Positions 55,791-64,000 of a stretch of 64,000 nt of DNA are shown here, one piece after another. Every line of letters begins with the position of its first letter. The stretch's first letter is position 1. Source of the stretch: Pantoea agglomerans NBRC 102470 (GTDB lineage Bacteria > Pseudomonadota > Gammaproteobacteria > Enterobacterales > Enterobacteriaceae); the NCBI RefSeq assembly GCF_001598475.1, contig NZ_BCZA01000001.1, forward strand, positions 434,001 through 498,000, read 5' to 3'. The notes below the pieces were generated by a model, which worked only from the letters and a program-made list of their open reading frames with translations, was not told where the DNA came from and made no database searches. A program made the position numbers and the translations under genes.

Positions 55791-58319
55791 TCACTGTGCC
55801 ACCAGCACGGCACACCACTGCGATGCCAGCCCGGTAAGCGGCAACTGGTCGCCCGCAGCCACCGTTTTACCGGTCAGCACATCCTGGTAGCGGCGCTGGC
55901 CCAGTGCGGTGGGCAGCGCAATGACCGTGTCAGCCCAGCGCGCAGCGGGCGGCTGGTCGAGATTCGCCGGCAGCTGGTTAAAGACCCGGCGTGACACAAC
56001 CACTATCACCGCCTGATCCTGTCCGGTGCGGGCAAAGGCCAGCACATTATTCTGCTGCTCGCCCTCTGCCGACAGTGCCAGATAGTCACCGTGGCGGAAC
56101 AGGGCAGGCTGCTGCTGACGCAGCGTCAGCAGCTTCACAATCGCCTGCTGATTGACCTGACCACGCAGCCAGTGCGCCTCGCTGCCGTCGTGCTGTGGCG
56201 CGTTAAGCATCGCCGCCAGCGCGTCGAAATCGGGTTCGCGGCGGTTATCGGGATCGACCAGGCTGAAGTCCAGCGCCTCGCTGCCCTGATAAATATCGGG
56301 TACGCCAGGCGCCGTAAGCTTCACCACAGTCTGGGTCAGACTGTTAACCAGACCGGCACGCATAAAGGGTTGCAGCGACTGGCAGAAATCATTGAGGAAG
56401 GTGCTGTTGGCAGGCGCAAGCAGGTGACGGGCATAGTCCAGCACCGCCTCTTCGTAGGCGTCGTTGTTGTCGGCCCAGTCGGTACGCAGCTTGGCTTCAC
56501 GCAGCGCTTTTTCCACATAGACCACAAAGCGGGCTTCCAGCGCCGCCAGACCTTCCGCATCCTGCGGCTGCAGGGTGGTTGGCCAGACGCCCGCCAGCGC
56601 TTCATACAGCATCCACTCCACGGCCGGTTCGGGTGCCGGACCATCTTTCAGGCGTACGACCTGATCGTGGTTCATCTCCCGCCAGCGGTTGACGCATTCC
56701 GCCCAGCGTTGCGGCGCTTCGGTAAGGGTATAGAGTCGCGCACGTGCATCTTCACCGCGCTTGGTGTCGTGTGTGGAGGTGCCCGACAGCGCATCGGGCT
56801 GATGTTCGCGCCGCGCCTGCATTTCAGCGTGAAACTGATCCAGCGAGAAGTGGCGCGCCAGCGGTTCAGCGCCCACTTCATTCAGCGCCAGCGCCATGTG
56901 CTGACGGAAGAAGAGGGTATCTTCCACCGATTTCGCCATCAGCGGTCCGGTCAGCTGCTGGAAGCGGGTGCGGAATTGCGTGGCATCGTCGCGAGCGGAG
57001 TCGGCAACTTCTGCGCGCAGAATATGGGTCAGGAAATCAAGCGCCTGACTGTCGGGCGCATGGGCACTGGCTTTGACCTCGCTGACCACCTGTTGCAACA
57101 GCGCGGTGTCGGCTGGCGTCAGGCCCTGCGGCGTACCGTAGGTGCGATAGACCGGGAACGCCACCAGCAGTTCACGCAGCGCATTCTTCAGTTCCGCTTC
57201 CGGCTGTGGCGTGCCTTCTGCGTCGGCAATCTTCAGTGCCAGCTGCAGTAACCGGTTAAATTCACCGGCAAAATTGCGGTTTGCCATCAACAGTTTGGCT
57301 GCGCGCAGCTCCGCTTTCATATCAACGGTTTTACCGATGACGGCCTGATACGCTTTGCGCAGTCCGCTCAGCTGATCGCTGTCGACCAGCAGATTGGCGA
57401 GTGCGGCCATAAATTCATATCCGGTGGTGCCGGAAACGGGCCATGCATCAGGCAGCTGTTCATTGTCACCCAGGATTTTCTCCACGGTGAGATAGCAGTC
57501 GGGACCGGCAGCCTGGCGTAACTGTTCCAGATAGCCGTGCGGATCGGCCAGGCCATCCACGTGGTCGACGCGTAAGCCCTGCACCGCACCGCTGTGAACC
57601 AGTTCCAGGATCAGCTCATGCGCGGCATCAAAGACCTTTTTGTCTTCCACGCGCACGCCCACCAGACCGGTCACTTCAAAGAAGCGACGGTAGGAGAGAT
57701 CGTTGGGCGCATCGCGCCACGACATCAGCCGCCACGGCTGCTGGTCATGCAGCTCAGCAATCTCTGCCGCGTCGCGCAGGGCGAGCACCGCCTCTTCCCG
57801 ATCCTGCCAGGTCTCAGGTGCCAGCGGATAGAAATTGTCGAAGTAGGCCAGCGCCGGTTTGCCGGTCTGCGGATCGCGCTTCACGCTGATCTCGCCGTTG
57901 GCCAGCACCGCCTCAAAGGTGTCACCGAGGAACGGCAGCGTCAGGCGGCGTGACCAGTCGATATCGAAGTAATGCGCATAGCGGCTCTGTTCGCCATGCT
58001 CAATGACGTCGCGCCACCACGGGTTCTCCAGCGAGGCGGCCATATGGTTGGGCACGATGTCGAGGATCAGCCCCAGCCCGGCCGCTTTCAGCGCAGCAGC
58101 CATGCGATCAAATCCTTTACGGCCGCCAATCGACGGCTCGATCTGGTTAACGTCGGTCACGTCATAGCCGTGGGTCGATTCAGCGGTGGCGCTGAAGATC
58201 GGTGACGCGTAAAGATGGCTGATACCCAGCTGTTTCAGGTAGGGCACCAGCGCCGCCGCACGGTCAAACGTCATGCCGTTGCGGAACTGAATGCGGTACG
58301 TTGCGGTTGGAATATTCAT
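55791..58319 (-). CDS. treY: Maltooligosyltrehalose synthase TreY
   Basis: TreY rearranges the reducing-end alpha-1,4 bond of a maltooligosaccharide to alpha,alpha-1,1, making maltooligosyltrehalose. The 842-residue GH13 protein starts MNIPTATYRIQFRNGMTFDR and has YASPIFSATAESTHGYDVTD, DIVPNHMA, the nucleophile in LRVDHVDGLADP, LTVEKILGDNEQLP and HDTKRGEDAR. The start overlaps the treZ stop by 4 bases, so the two are translationally coupled. With GlgX this gives an enzyme chain from glycogen to trehalose. Confidence 0.95.
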   Translation of the reverse strand: MNIPTATYRIQFRNGMTFDRAAALVPYLKQLGISHLYASPIFSATAESTHGYDVTDVNQIEPSIGGRKGFDRMAAALKAAGLGLILDIVPNHMAASLENPWWRDVIEHGEQSRYAHYFDIDWSRRLTLPFLGDTFEAVLANGEISVKRDPQTGKPALAYFDNFYPLAPETWQDREEAVLALRDAAEIAELHDQQPWRLMSWRDAPNDLSYRRFFEVTGLVGVRVEDKKVFDAAHELILELVHSGAVQGLRVDHVDGLADPHGYLEQLRQAAGPDCYLTVEKILGDNEQLPDAWPVSGTTGYEFMAALANLLVDSDQLSGLRKAYQAVIGKTVDMKAELRAAKLLMANRNFAGEFNRLLQLALKIADAEGTPQPEAELKNALRELLVAFPVYRTYGTPQGLTPADTALLQQVVSEVKASAHAPDSQALDFLTHILRAEVADSARDDATQFRTRFQQLTGPLMAKSVEDTLFFRQHMALALNEVGAEPLARHFSLDQFHAEMQARREHQPDALSGTSTHDTKRGEDARARLYTLTEAPQRWAECVNRWREMNHDQVVRLKDGPAPEPAVEWMLYEALAGVWPTTLQPQDAEGLAALEARFVVYVEKALREAKLRTDWADNNDAYEEAVLDYARHLLAPANSTFLNDFCQSLQPFMRAGLVNSLTQTVVKLTAPGVPDIYQGSEALDFSLVDPDNRREPDFDALAAMLNAPQHDGSEAHWLRGQVNQQAIVKLLTLRQQQPALFRHGDYLALSAEGEQQNNVLAFARTGQDQAVIVVVSRRVFNQLPANLDQPPAARWADTVIALPTALGQRRYQDVLTGKTVAAGDQLPLTGLASQWCAVLVAQ

Positions 58320-60100
58320 TCTGCTTCTCTCTTAGCCAGGCGAACCACGATAGCGTTGGGAATCAGTTCGCTGGCGGCCTGCGGCCAGGCAAACAGCGTT
58401 TCGCCGGGCAGATCGGGGATCGGCTGTGTGCTGTTGCCGACGTTCAGCGCCAGTGACAGCGTGCCCTGCGGGAAGTCCCAGCGCACCGCGAGGAAACCTT
58501 CCGCCGTTTTCACCACCTGACCGGCATCGCCACCGGCGGTTTGTAGCAGCGGCACGATATGTTGCTGACGCAGGGCCAGCAGCTGACGCGTCAGCGCCAG
58601 CCACTGCTGACCTTCCGGCGTTTCTGTTCGCTGCCAGTTAAGCTTCGACTGTTCAAAGGTGGTGACATCGTTAGGATCCGGCACAGTTTCGCCGTGACCG
58701 GCATGGCCTTCAAACTCTCTGGCGCGACCTTCACGCACCGCTTTGGCCAGATCGCCGTGGAAATCGGTGAAGAACAGGAACGGCCGGGTTTCGCCATACT
58801 CTTCACCCATAAACAGCAGCGGAATATGAGGCGAGACCAGTAACATCGCCAGCAGCACCTGGGTGCGCTCTGCGCCGGCCAGGCTGATGAGCCTTTCGCC
58901 CTGCGCACGGTTGCCCGTCTGGTCATGGTTCTGGATGAAGTCGACAAAGGCGACCGGCGGCTGGCTGCTGCTTTTCACGCCGCGTGGCTCGCCCGACTGC
59001 GGCGAGACTTCGCCCTGATAGACAAAGCCTTCTGCCAGCGCCCGCGCTACCCGCTGTTCCGGCTGGTCGGCGAAATCCTGGTAATAGGCGTGGCTTTCAC
59101 CGGTTGCCAGCACATGCACGGCGTTGTGGAAGTCATCGTTCCATTCGCCGGTAAACAGCGGAGCGTCCCCGTTTTCGTCACGCGGATGCAGGAAGGTGAC
59201 GTTACGGCAATCTTCGGTGGTCAGATGAATAGGGCGATCGGTAATCGAGGCGCGGATGCGCTCAGCAATGTCAATCAGCACATGCTTGTCGCTGGGATCG
59301 TCAATCTGATCGATGGCGTCAAAGCGCAGGCCATCCAGATTAAACTCCTGCAGCCAGTAGAGCGGCGCTTCCACGATATAGCGGCGCACCGCATCAACGT
59401 CATAGGCGATACCGGCGCCCCACGGCGTCTGGCGCGCTTTGTGGAAGAAGTCTGGTGAGAGCAGCGGCAGATAGTTGCCCTCCGGGCCGAAGTGGTTCAG
59501 CACGATATCCAGCACTACCGACAGACCGTGGCCGTGTGCTGCGTCAATAAAGGCTTTAAAATCATCGGGTGTACCGTAGGCGGCATGCGGTGCATAGAGC
59601 AGCACGCCATCGTAGCCCCAGCCGCGATTACCGCCGAACTGCGACACCGGCAGCACTTCAATCATGGTAATGCCGGTTTCAGCCAGCGTTGGCAGCTTCT
59701 CAATCGCCGCCCGGAAGGTGCCCTCAGTCGTAAAAGTGCCGATGTGCAGTTCATACACCACCGACTCCTGCCATGGACGACCCTTCCAGCTCGTGTTCTG
59801 CCACTGATAAGCGTCAGGATCGATCACCAGCGACGGGCCATTGACCTCTGCTTTCTGAGCGCGGGCGGCGGGATCGGGCACCGCTGTACCATCGGCCAGC
59901 ACATAATCATATTCGGCATTGGCTGCCACACCAGCGACCTGAGTTTCAAACCAGCCGTCAGCCTGCGGCGTCATCTCAATGTCTTTACCGGAGAGCCGCA
60001 GCGTCACGCGTTGCTGACCGGTTGCCCAGAGGCGGAAACGCACCTCGTCGCTGGCAACCCGTTCAGCGCCCCAACTTTTAAAAAAAGATTTGGATTCCAT
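58316..60100 (-). CDS. treZ: Maltooligosyltrehalose trehalohydrolase TreZ
   Basis: TreZ hydrolyses maltooligosyltrehalose to release free trehalose and a shortened maltooligosaccharide. The 594-residue GH13 protein has an N-terminal beta domain (FFKSWGAERVASDEVRFRLW), VVYELHIGTFT, the nucleophile in LDGLRFDAIDQIDD, the acid in LTTEDCRNV and the catalytic FIQNHDQTGNRAQGER. It is first in treZ-treY-glgX. Trehalose protects against desiccation and osmotic stress, a usual need for plant-associated enterics. Confidence 0.95.
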   Translation of the reverse strand: MESKSFFKSWGAERVASDEVRFRLWATGQQRVTLRLSGKDIEMTPQADGWFETQVAGVAANAEYDYVLADGTAVPDPAARAQKAEVNGPSLVIDPDAYQWQNTSWKGRPWQESVVYELHIGTFTTEGTFRAAIEKLPTLAETGITMIEVLPVSQFGGNRGWGYDGVLLYAPHAAYGTPDDFKAFIDAAHGHGLSVVLDIVLNHFGPEGNYLPLLSPDFFHKARQTPWGAGIAYDVDAVRRYIVEAPLYWLQEFNLDGLRFDAIDQIDDPSDKHVLIDIAERIRASITDRPIHLTTEDCRNVTFLHPRDENGDAPLFTGEWNDDFHNAVHVLATGESHAYYQDFADQPEQRVARALAEGFVYQGEVSPQSGEPRGVKSSSQPPVAFVDFIQNHDQTGNRAQGERLISLAGAERTQVLLAMLLVSPHIPLLFMGEEYGETRPFLFFTDFHGDLAKAVREGRAREFEGHAGHGETVPDPNDVTTFEQSKLNWQRTETPEGQQWLALTRQLLALRQQHIVPLLQTAGGDAGQVVKTAEGFLAVRWDFPQGTLSLALNVGNSTQPIPDLPGETLFAWPQAASELIPNAIVVRLAKREAE

Positions 60101-60526
60101 TCAGTTGCCTCATTTAGCCTGGAAATGCGCGATGGTGGCCACCGCACGAAAAGGATGTCGATGACGCAAGCGTCAAAAAATCTTAAAGCTATCAGCGAGA
60201 CCAGGAGGCCAGGTGGGCTGGCGCGTCTCTTCAGTCAGAAAGCCGGACTGGTATTCAGCGTGGTGTGGCGGAAAACGGGCCGTGAGACCGCTTCCACGCG
60301 GCATACAGAGAGTAATCATAGACTAAGATGTTGCAATCGCAGGGCGGCGGGAGGTGGAGAGGCATTAATTTGCGTTAATTGCTGTGAATCTGCATCCGGC
60401 GGGGCGAAAGCAGGAACCAGGCGCAGAAAAGCCTGCCGGATGGCGCCGATTCGCTATAAGCTTATGCGCGATGGCGCAGGTCGCTCCGGATGACCTGCGG
60501 CGCTGAACACTTCAGAAGGATGTTAC
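60101..60526. other. treZ upstream region
   Basis: About 425 bases with no supported gene; an open frame crossing it is a shadow of treZ. It should hold the treZ promoter. The region closest to the next gene contains ATAAGCTTAT (60457-60466) and a hairpin CGCAGGTC/GACCTGCG (60475-60499) before the lipoprotein start. No operator of a known family is evident. Confidence 0.5.
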
Positions 60527-60823
60527 GTGAGGAAAAGAGTTCTGTTAGCCGCGTTGTTGTTGCTGGTCTCCGCCTGTTCTAACCGGGTCGGACACAGGCT
60601 GGACAGCAGTAATCTGCAGCAAATTCATGCCGGTCAGACCACCAAAGCCCAGCTGATCGCGCTGTTCGGTCAGCCTGACAGTGAAACGCCTTACCCGGAC
60701 GGGCAGCGGTTGCTGAAGTGGACCTACAGCGAGGCGCGCACCCTGAATACCACCGAAGGGCAGACGCTGACCGTGCAGATGAAAAATGACAAAGTGCTGA
60801 ACTATGCGCTGAGTAAAAGTTAA
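60527..60823 (+). CDS. BamE/SmpA-like outer membrane lipoprotein
   Basis: A 98-residue lipoprotein with a GTG start (60527), signal peptide and lipobox VSAC (C17). The mature part (GQTTKAQLIALFGQPDSETP) has the short repeat of the SmpA/OmlA fold found in BamE and OsmE: a helix-helix-three-strand unit with GxP after the second helix. AGAAGGATG upstream supports translation. The family suggests an outer-membrane role, but the precise one is unknown. It converges on the channel gene. Confidence 0.75.
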   Translation: MRKRVLLAALLLLVSACSNRVGHRLDSSNLQQIHAGQTTKAQLIALFGQPDSETPYPDGQRLLKWTYSEARTLNTTEGQTLTVQMKNDKVLNYALSKS

Positions 60824-60877
60824 TGCGCTGAGCAAACGTGAATCACGGCGGCGGCAGATCGCCACCGCGCATTCTGG

Positions 60878-62134
60878 TTACTGCCCGCCGCTCTGCTGTG
60901 CATCCCGGCTGTCGGGGCGCGGCTGAGCCAGACGGGCAAAATCGGATCCTGCCGGATGCTGATAAATCTGCAGCTCAAAGTGGCGGGCCATCGCGTAGAT
61001 ATACTCAAAGATCGCTGCCTGAGTATTTTCGTAATCGGCCCAGAAAATAGAGGAGGTGAAGCAGTAGATCTCCACCGGCAATCCATCCGGCGACGGTTTC
61101 AGCGGTCGCACCACGATATACATCTCTTTCTGAATGTCGTCACGCTGCGCCAGCCAGGCGGTCAGGTATTTACGGAACACCATCAGATTGGTGATGCCGT
61201 TCTCCATAAACCAGCGGTCGCCCACGGCATTGATATCACGCCCATCCAGCAGCTCAGTGATCGATTCGCCAGCGAGACGGATCTGGCTCATCGCCTGCAG
61301 CATCTCCTGATTCACAAAGGTGATCGACTTCTGATCAAGATAAAAGCTGCGCATGATGCGGCGTGCGCCCGAGGAGAACATCGCCTGCCAGTTGGTGTAG
61401 GTCTCGGTCAGGAAGTTCTTGGTCGGGATGCGCGAAATGGTGTTGTCCCAGTTGCGGATGGTGATGGTATGCAGGGCAATATCGATCACTTCACCACTGA
61501 TATTTCTGTCCGGCATCTCAATCCAGTCGCCCAGTTGCAGCACATCGTTAGAGGAGAGCTGAATATTCGCCACCAGCGACAACAGCGTATGCTGGAAGAT
61601 CAGCATCAGCACCGCGGCGACCGCACCCAGCGAGGAGATGATAATCGCCGGTGACTTGTTGGACATAATCGCCAGAATCATGATCGCGGCGATAATATGC
61701 ACCAGAATTTTTCCGATCTGGATATAGCCTTTGATCGAGTGATTCTTGCGTTTTGATTTGCGCGAATAGGAGTTGTTAACAATCTCCAGCACTTCGTTGA
61801 AGAAGATCGACAGATAGACAAAAAACAGGATGCCGCAGATGGTCTGAATCGCCACTTTCAGATTTTCAGGCAGGCCCGGCATAAACTGCAGGAAATTGTA
61901 GACCACAATCACCGGCACAAAATTTGACAGCTTCTGAGAGAGGCGGACATCTTTATCCAGCGGCACGCCCTTTTTGTGGCTGCTGAAAAAGACCTTCCTG
62001 ATCACTTTGACGATGAAAAATTTGCAGATCAGGTGAGTGACCATCCCGGCCATAATCAGCAGCAACAGGCTGAAGCTGATCGACAGCACCCTGTTTCCCT
62101 CAATAAAACTCATCAGACTCTGAATGTAATGCAT
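60878..62134 (-). CDS. Mechanosensitive channel of the MscS/YbdG family
   Basis: A 418-residue MscS-family protein. Hydrophobic helices near residues 15-40, 75-100 and 110-160 precede the pore helix and MscS beta domain: SSLGAVAAVLMLIFQ, NDVLQLGDWIEMPDRNISG and IRNWDNTISRIPT. The closest match I recognise is E. coli YbdG (MscM), a miniconductance channel that opens on osmotic downshock, but identity is only moderate. I use the ATG at 62134; an upstream TTG adds five residues. A polar tail (PRPDSRDAQQSGGQ) ends the protein. Confidence 0.82.
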   Translation of the reverse strand: MHYIQSLMSFIEGNRVLSISFSLLLLIMAGMVTHLICKFFIVKVIRKVFFSSHKKGVPLDKDVRLSQKLSNFVPVIVVYNFLQFMPGLPENLKVAIQTICGILFFVYLSIFFNEVLEIVNNSYSRKSKRKNHSIKGYIQIGKILVHIIAAIMILAIMSNKSPAIIISSLGAVAAVLMLIFQHTLLSLVANIQLSSNDVLQLGDWIEMPDRNISGEVIDIALHTITIRNWDNTISRIPTKNFLTETYTNWQAMFSSGARRIMRSFYLDQKSITFVNQEMLQAMSQIRLAGESITELLDGRDINAVGDRWFMENGITNLMVFRKYLTAWLAQRDDIQKEMYIVVRPLKPSPDGLPVEIYCFTSSIFWADYENTQAAIFEYIYAMARHFELQIYQHPAGSDFARLAQPRPDSRDAQQSGGQ

Positions 62135-62315
62135 GATAACCACGTGCAAAAAAGATAAGGGGCGAATTCAACCACAGCACGGGGACGGTTGTTAAGCGCC
62201 GAATGCGTTCAGGCTGAGCCGCACCGCTTTTTTTGCGTAACGGCGCGCTGGCAGCACCCTCCATCCTGCGGATTGTTACCTTCTCTGGTGCAACACTCAG
62301 ATAAACGCCGCGCTG

Positions 62316-62323
62316 GCCGATAA
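62316..62323 (+). promoter_or_regulatory. FliA (sigma-28) -10 element before the chemoreceptor
   Basis: GCCGATAA is an exact match to the sigma-28 -10 element. The -35 expected 15 bases upstream (TCAG against TAAA) is weak. It lies 33 bases before the chemoreceptor start, a fitting place for a flagellar class III promoter. Confidence 0.65.
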
Positions 62324-62356
62324 CAGCTTTATCTCCTCTGATATGAGCCTGCGGAC

Positions 62357-64000
62357 ATGCTTAAAAATCTTAAAATCACTCACGGTATCGCTGCTGTTCT
62401 GGTGGTCTTTGTGGCGTTACTGACCCTGACCGGATTTCTGTTCTATAACGGCGTCTCAAAAGCCGACAAAAACTTTGTGGCGGCAGAGCAGCTTACGCTG
62501 CAGCAGCAGCACCTGAGTGATGCGGTAAAAACCCTGATTAAAACCCGCGTCACCATCAACCGCGTGGCAATCCGTTTCCTGAAAAATCAGCAGGATCCAA
62601 AATCACTGGCAGCCATGGCTGCGCTGCTGGAGCAGGCTGAAACGTCAGCCGCCGCCGCCGATGCGGACTTCAAAGCCTGGCAGGCGCTGCCGCGCAAAGA
62701 GGGCCAGGGTGAAGCCCAGGCGACGCAGGTGCAGACCGCCTACCAGCAGATGCGTGACACCATGCTGGCCTCGATTACCTTTCTGAAGCAGGGCAACTAT
62801 GCGGGCTACGGCAACCTTGAAGCACAGGCGGCGCAGGACCAGCTCGACAGTGCCTATGAGGCCTGGCGGGCGGTGAATATCCAGTTGATGAAAGCGTCCT
62901 CGGAGCATAACCAGCGTAGCCTGACGGATGCGCTCTGGGCGCTGCTGACTATTGGCCTGATTACCGGCGTGATTGGGGTCGCGGTCTGGATTGGGCTGCA
63001 GAAATTGCTGATTGGCCCACTGGGCAGGCTGACTGGCCATATGCGCGCCATTTCAGGCGGTGATCTGACCTCCGATATTCAGCACGAAGGCCGCAATGAG
63101 ATGGGCCTGCTGATTCAGGAGCTGCAACAGATGCGCGATGCGCTGGTGGTGACCATTACCTCGGTCGATGACGCCACCCGCTCTATCTTTACCGGTGCAG
63201 CGGAAATCTCTGCGGGCAGCACCGATCTCTCTTCCCGTACCGAACAGCAGGCTGCCGCGCTGGAACAGACCGCAGCCAGTATGGAGCAGCTCACCTCAAC
63301 GGTGAAACTCAATGCAGACAATGCGCAGCAGGCGACCACGGTAGCGAAAGAGGCTTCAGCCACGGCCATGCAGGGCGGTGAGACTGTCGCCCGGGTCATC
63401 GCCAACATGGATCAGATCAGCGAAAGCTCGAATCAGATCGCCGGTATCATCGCCATTATCGACAGTATTGCCTTCCAGACCAATATTCTGGCGCTGAACG
63501 CCGCCGTTGAAGCCGCGCGTGCCGGTGAGCAGGGTCGTGGATTTGCAGTGGTAGCGGGTGAAGTGCGCTCGCTGGCCGGGCGCAGCGCCAGCGCCGCGCA
63601 GGAGATCCGGGGACTGATCGACCGCTCAGCCGAGCGGATTAAAACCGGTGCCGGTCATGCTTCTCAGGCGGGCGTCGCGATGGAGAGCATCGTGACGTCG
63701 GTGAGTCGTGTCACGCAGCTGATCGAAGAGATCGCGGCCTCCTCGACTGAACAGACCCGTGGCATTGAGCAGGTCTGCAAAGCGGTCTCGGAAATGGATG
63801 GTGTGACGCAGCAGAACGCCGCGCTGGTGGAGGAGTCCGCGACTGCTGCCGCCTCACTGGAAGAGCAGGCAAGCTACCTGCGTAAAACGGTATCGGTATT
63901 CAAAACCGGCACTCTGCAGGTGGCGTTCTCTGCTGCGCCGGTGGCGAAAGCCCTTGCCGTGCCAAAACTTCAGCCTGCCCGCCTGGCGGACAACGATAAC
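62357..64000 (+). CDS. Methyl-accepting chemotaxis protein, 3' end missing
   Basis: A transmembrane chemoreceptor: 548 codons are present with no stop, so the C-terminus lies beyond base 64000. TM1 is about residues 8-30, then a periplasmic four-helix ligand domain to about 190, TM2 at about 192-215 ([19 protein letters not shown]), HAMP to about 268, then the cytoplasmic hairpin with the invariant tip [20 protein letters not shown] and [12 protein letters not shown]. Methylation-type Glu/Gln pairs are present. The ligand cannot be inferred. It follows a sigma-28 -10 element. Confidence 0.95.
   Translation, partial: MLKNLKITHGIAAVLVVFVALLTLTGFLFYNGVSKADKNFVAAEQLTLQQQHLSDAVKTLIKTRVTINRVAIRFLKNQQDPKSLAAMAALLEQAETSAAAADADFKAWQALPRKEGQGEAQATQVQTAYQQMRDTMLASITFLKQGNYAGYGNLEAQAAQDQLDSAYEAWRAVNIQLMKASSEHNQRSLTDALWALLTIGLITGVIGVAVWIGLQKLLIGPLGRLTGHMRAISGGDLTSDIQHEGRNEMGLLIQELQQMRDALVVTITSVDDATRSIFTGAAEISAGSTDLSSRTEQQAAALEQTAASMEQLTSTVKLNADNAQQATTVAKEASATAMQGGETVARVIANMDQISESSNQIAGIIAIIDSIAFQTNILALNAAVEAARAGEQGRGFAVVAGEVRSLAGRSASAAQEIRGLIDRSAERIKTGAGHASQAGVAMESIVTSVSRVTQLIEEIAASSTEQTRGIEQVCKAVSEMDGVTQQNAALVEESATAAASLEEQASYLRKTVSVFKTGTLQVAFSAAPVAKALAVPKLQPARLADNDN

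Overview
The window is chromosomal DNA of a gamma-proteobacterium of the order Enterobacterales. Its gene order closely follows the Escherichia coli pheT-to-slyB arc (pheT-ihfA-btuCED-nlpC, ppsA, suf, lpp-pykF, purR, nem, sly). Base composition, the added treZ-treY-glgX operon and protein divergence suggest Pantoea or a close Erwiniaceae relative; that placement is inferred from recognition, not from a database search. I see no insertion sequence, prophage block, integrase or CRISPR array. This is mostly core genome, with an accessory stretch from about 47 kb to 62 kb.

Layout. 1-4.1 kb: end of phenylalanyl-tRNA synthetase beta, IHF alpha, vitamin B12 importer parts BtuC and BtuD around the peroxidase BtuE, and NlpC. 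4.4-11.6 kb: the flagellar anti-activator RflP, the AMPylase SelO, DAHP synthase AroH, and the divergent ppsR/ppsA pair. 11.6-16.9 kb: the small RNA RprA with an upstream RcsB box, the permease YdiK, the large oxidoreductase YdiJ with a PurR operator, and an unknown gene under a perfect Fur box. 17.2-22.8 kb: the complete sufABCDSE iron-sulfur assembly operon. 22.9-28.9 kb: LdtE, Lpp, PykF, three tandem tRNA-Val(GAC) genes, MdtK and riboflavin synthase. 29.2-34.3 kb: Cfa, the purine pair PunC/PunR, PurR and the mini-protein YnhF. 34.4-41.5 kb: MepH, GrxD, RNase T, the nemR-nemA-gloA electrophile operon, YdhL, YdhF, SodC and an unknown lipoprotein. 41.5-47.1 kb: the YdhIJK efflux operon, SlyA, SlyB and AnmK. 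47.2-53.5 kb: small unknown genes, a BLUF-EAL photoreceptor, a GNAT acetyltransferase, a TetR-MFS pair and a short-chain dehydrogenase. 53.7-60.1 kb: the treZ-treY-glgX operon, which makes trehalose from glycogen. 60.5-64 kb: a BamE-like lipoprotein, a YbdG-type mechanosensitive channel and a chemoreceptor that runs off the end.

How the parts connect. Opposing PEP/pyruvate enzymes (PpsA with PpsR, and PykF) each carry a Cra operator upstream. Envelope integrity recurs (Lpp, LdtE, MepH, NlpC, SlyB, AnmK, YbdG, and RprA through Rcs). So does oxidative and electrophile defence (Suf, BtuE, SodC, GrxD, NemA, GloA). Motility and cyclic-di-GMP control appear in RflP, the BLUF-EAL protein and a chemoreceptor with a FliA-like -10 element.

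The observations most worth following are: the Fur-controlled gene of unknown function divergent from suf; the BLUF-EAL protein, whose phosphodiesterase residues are intact unlike E. coli BluF; the dense inverted-repeat array between ribE and cfa; and several perfect palindromes in intergenic DNA with no known owner.
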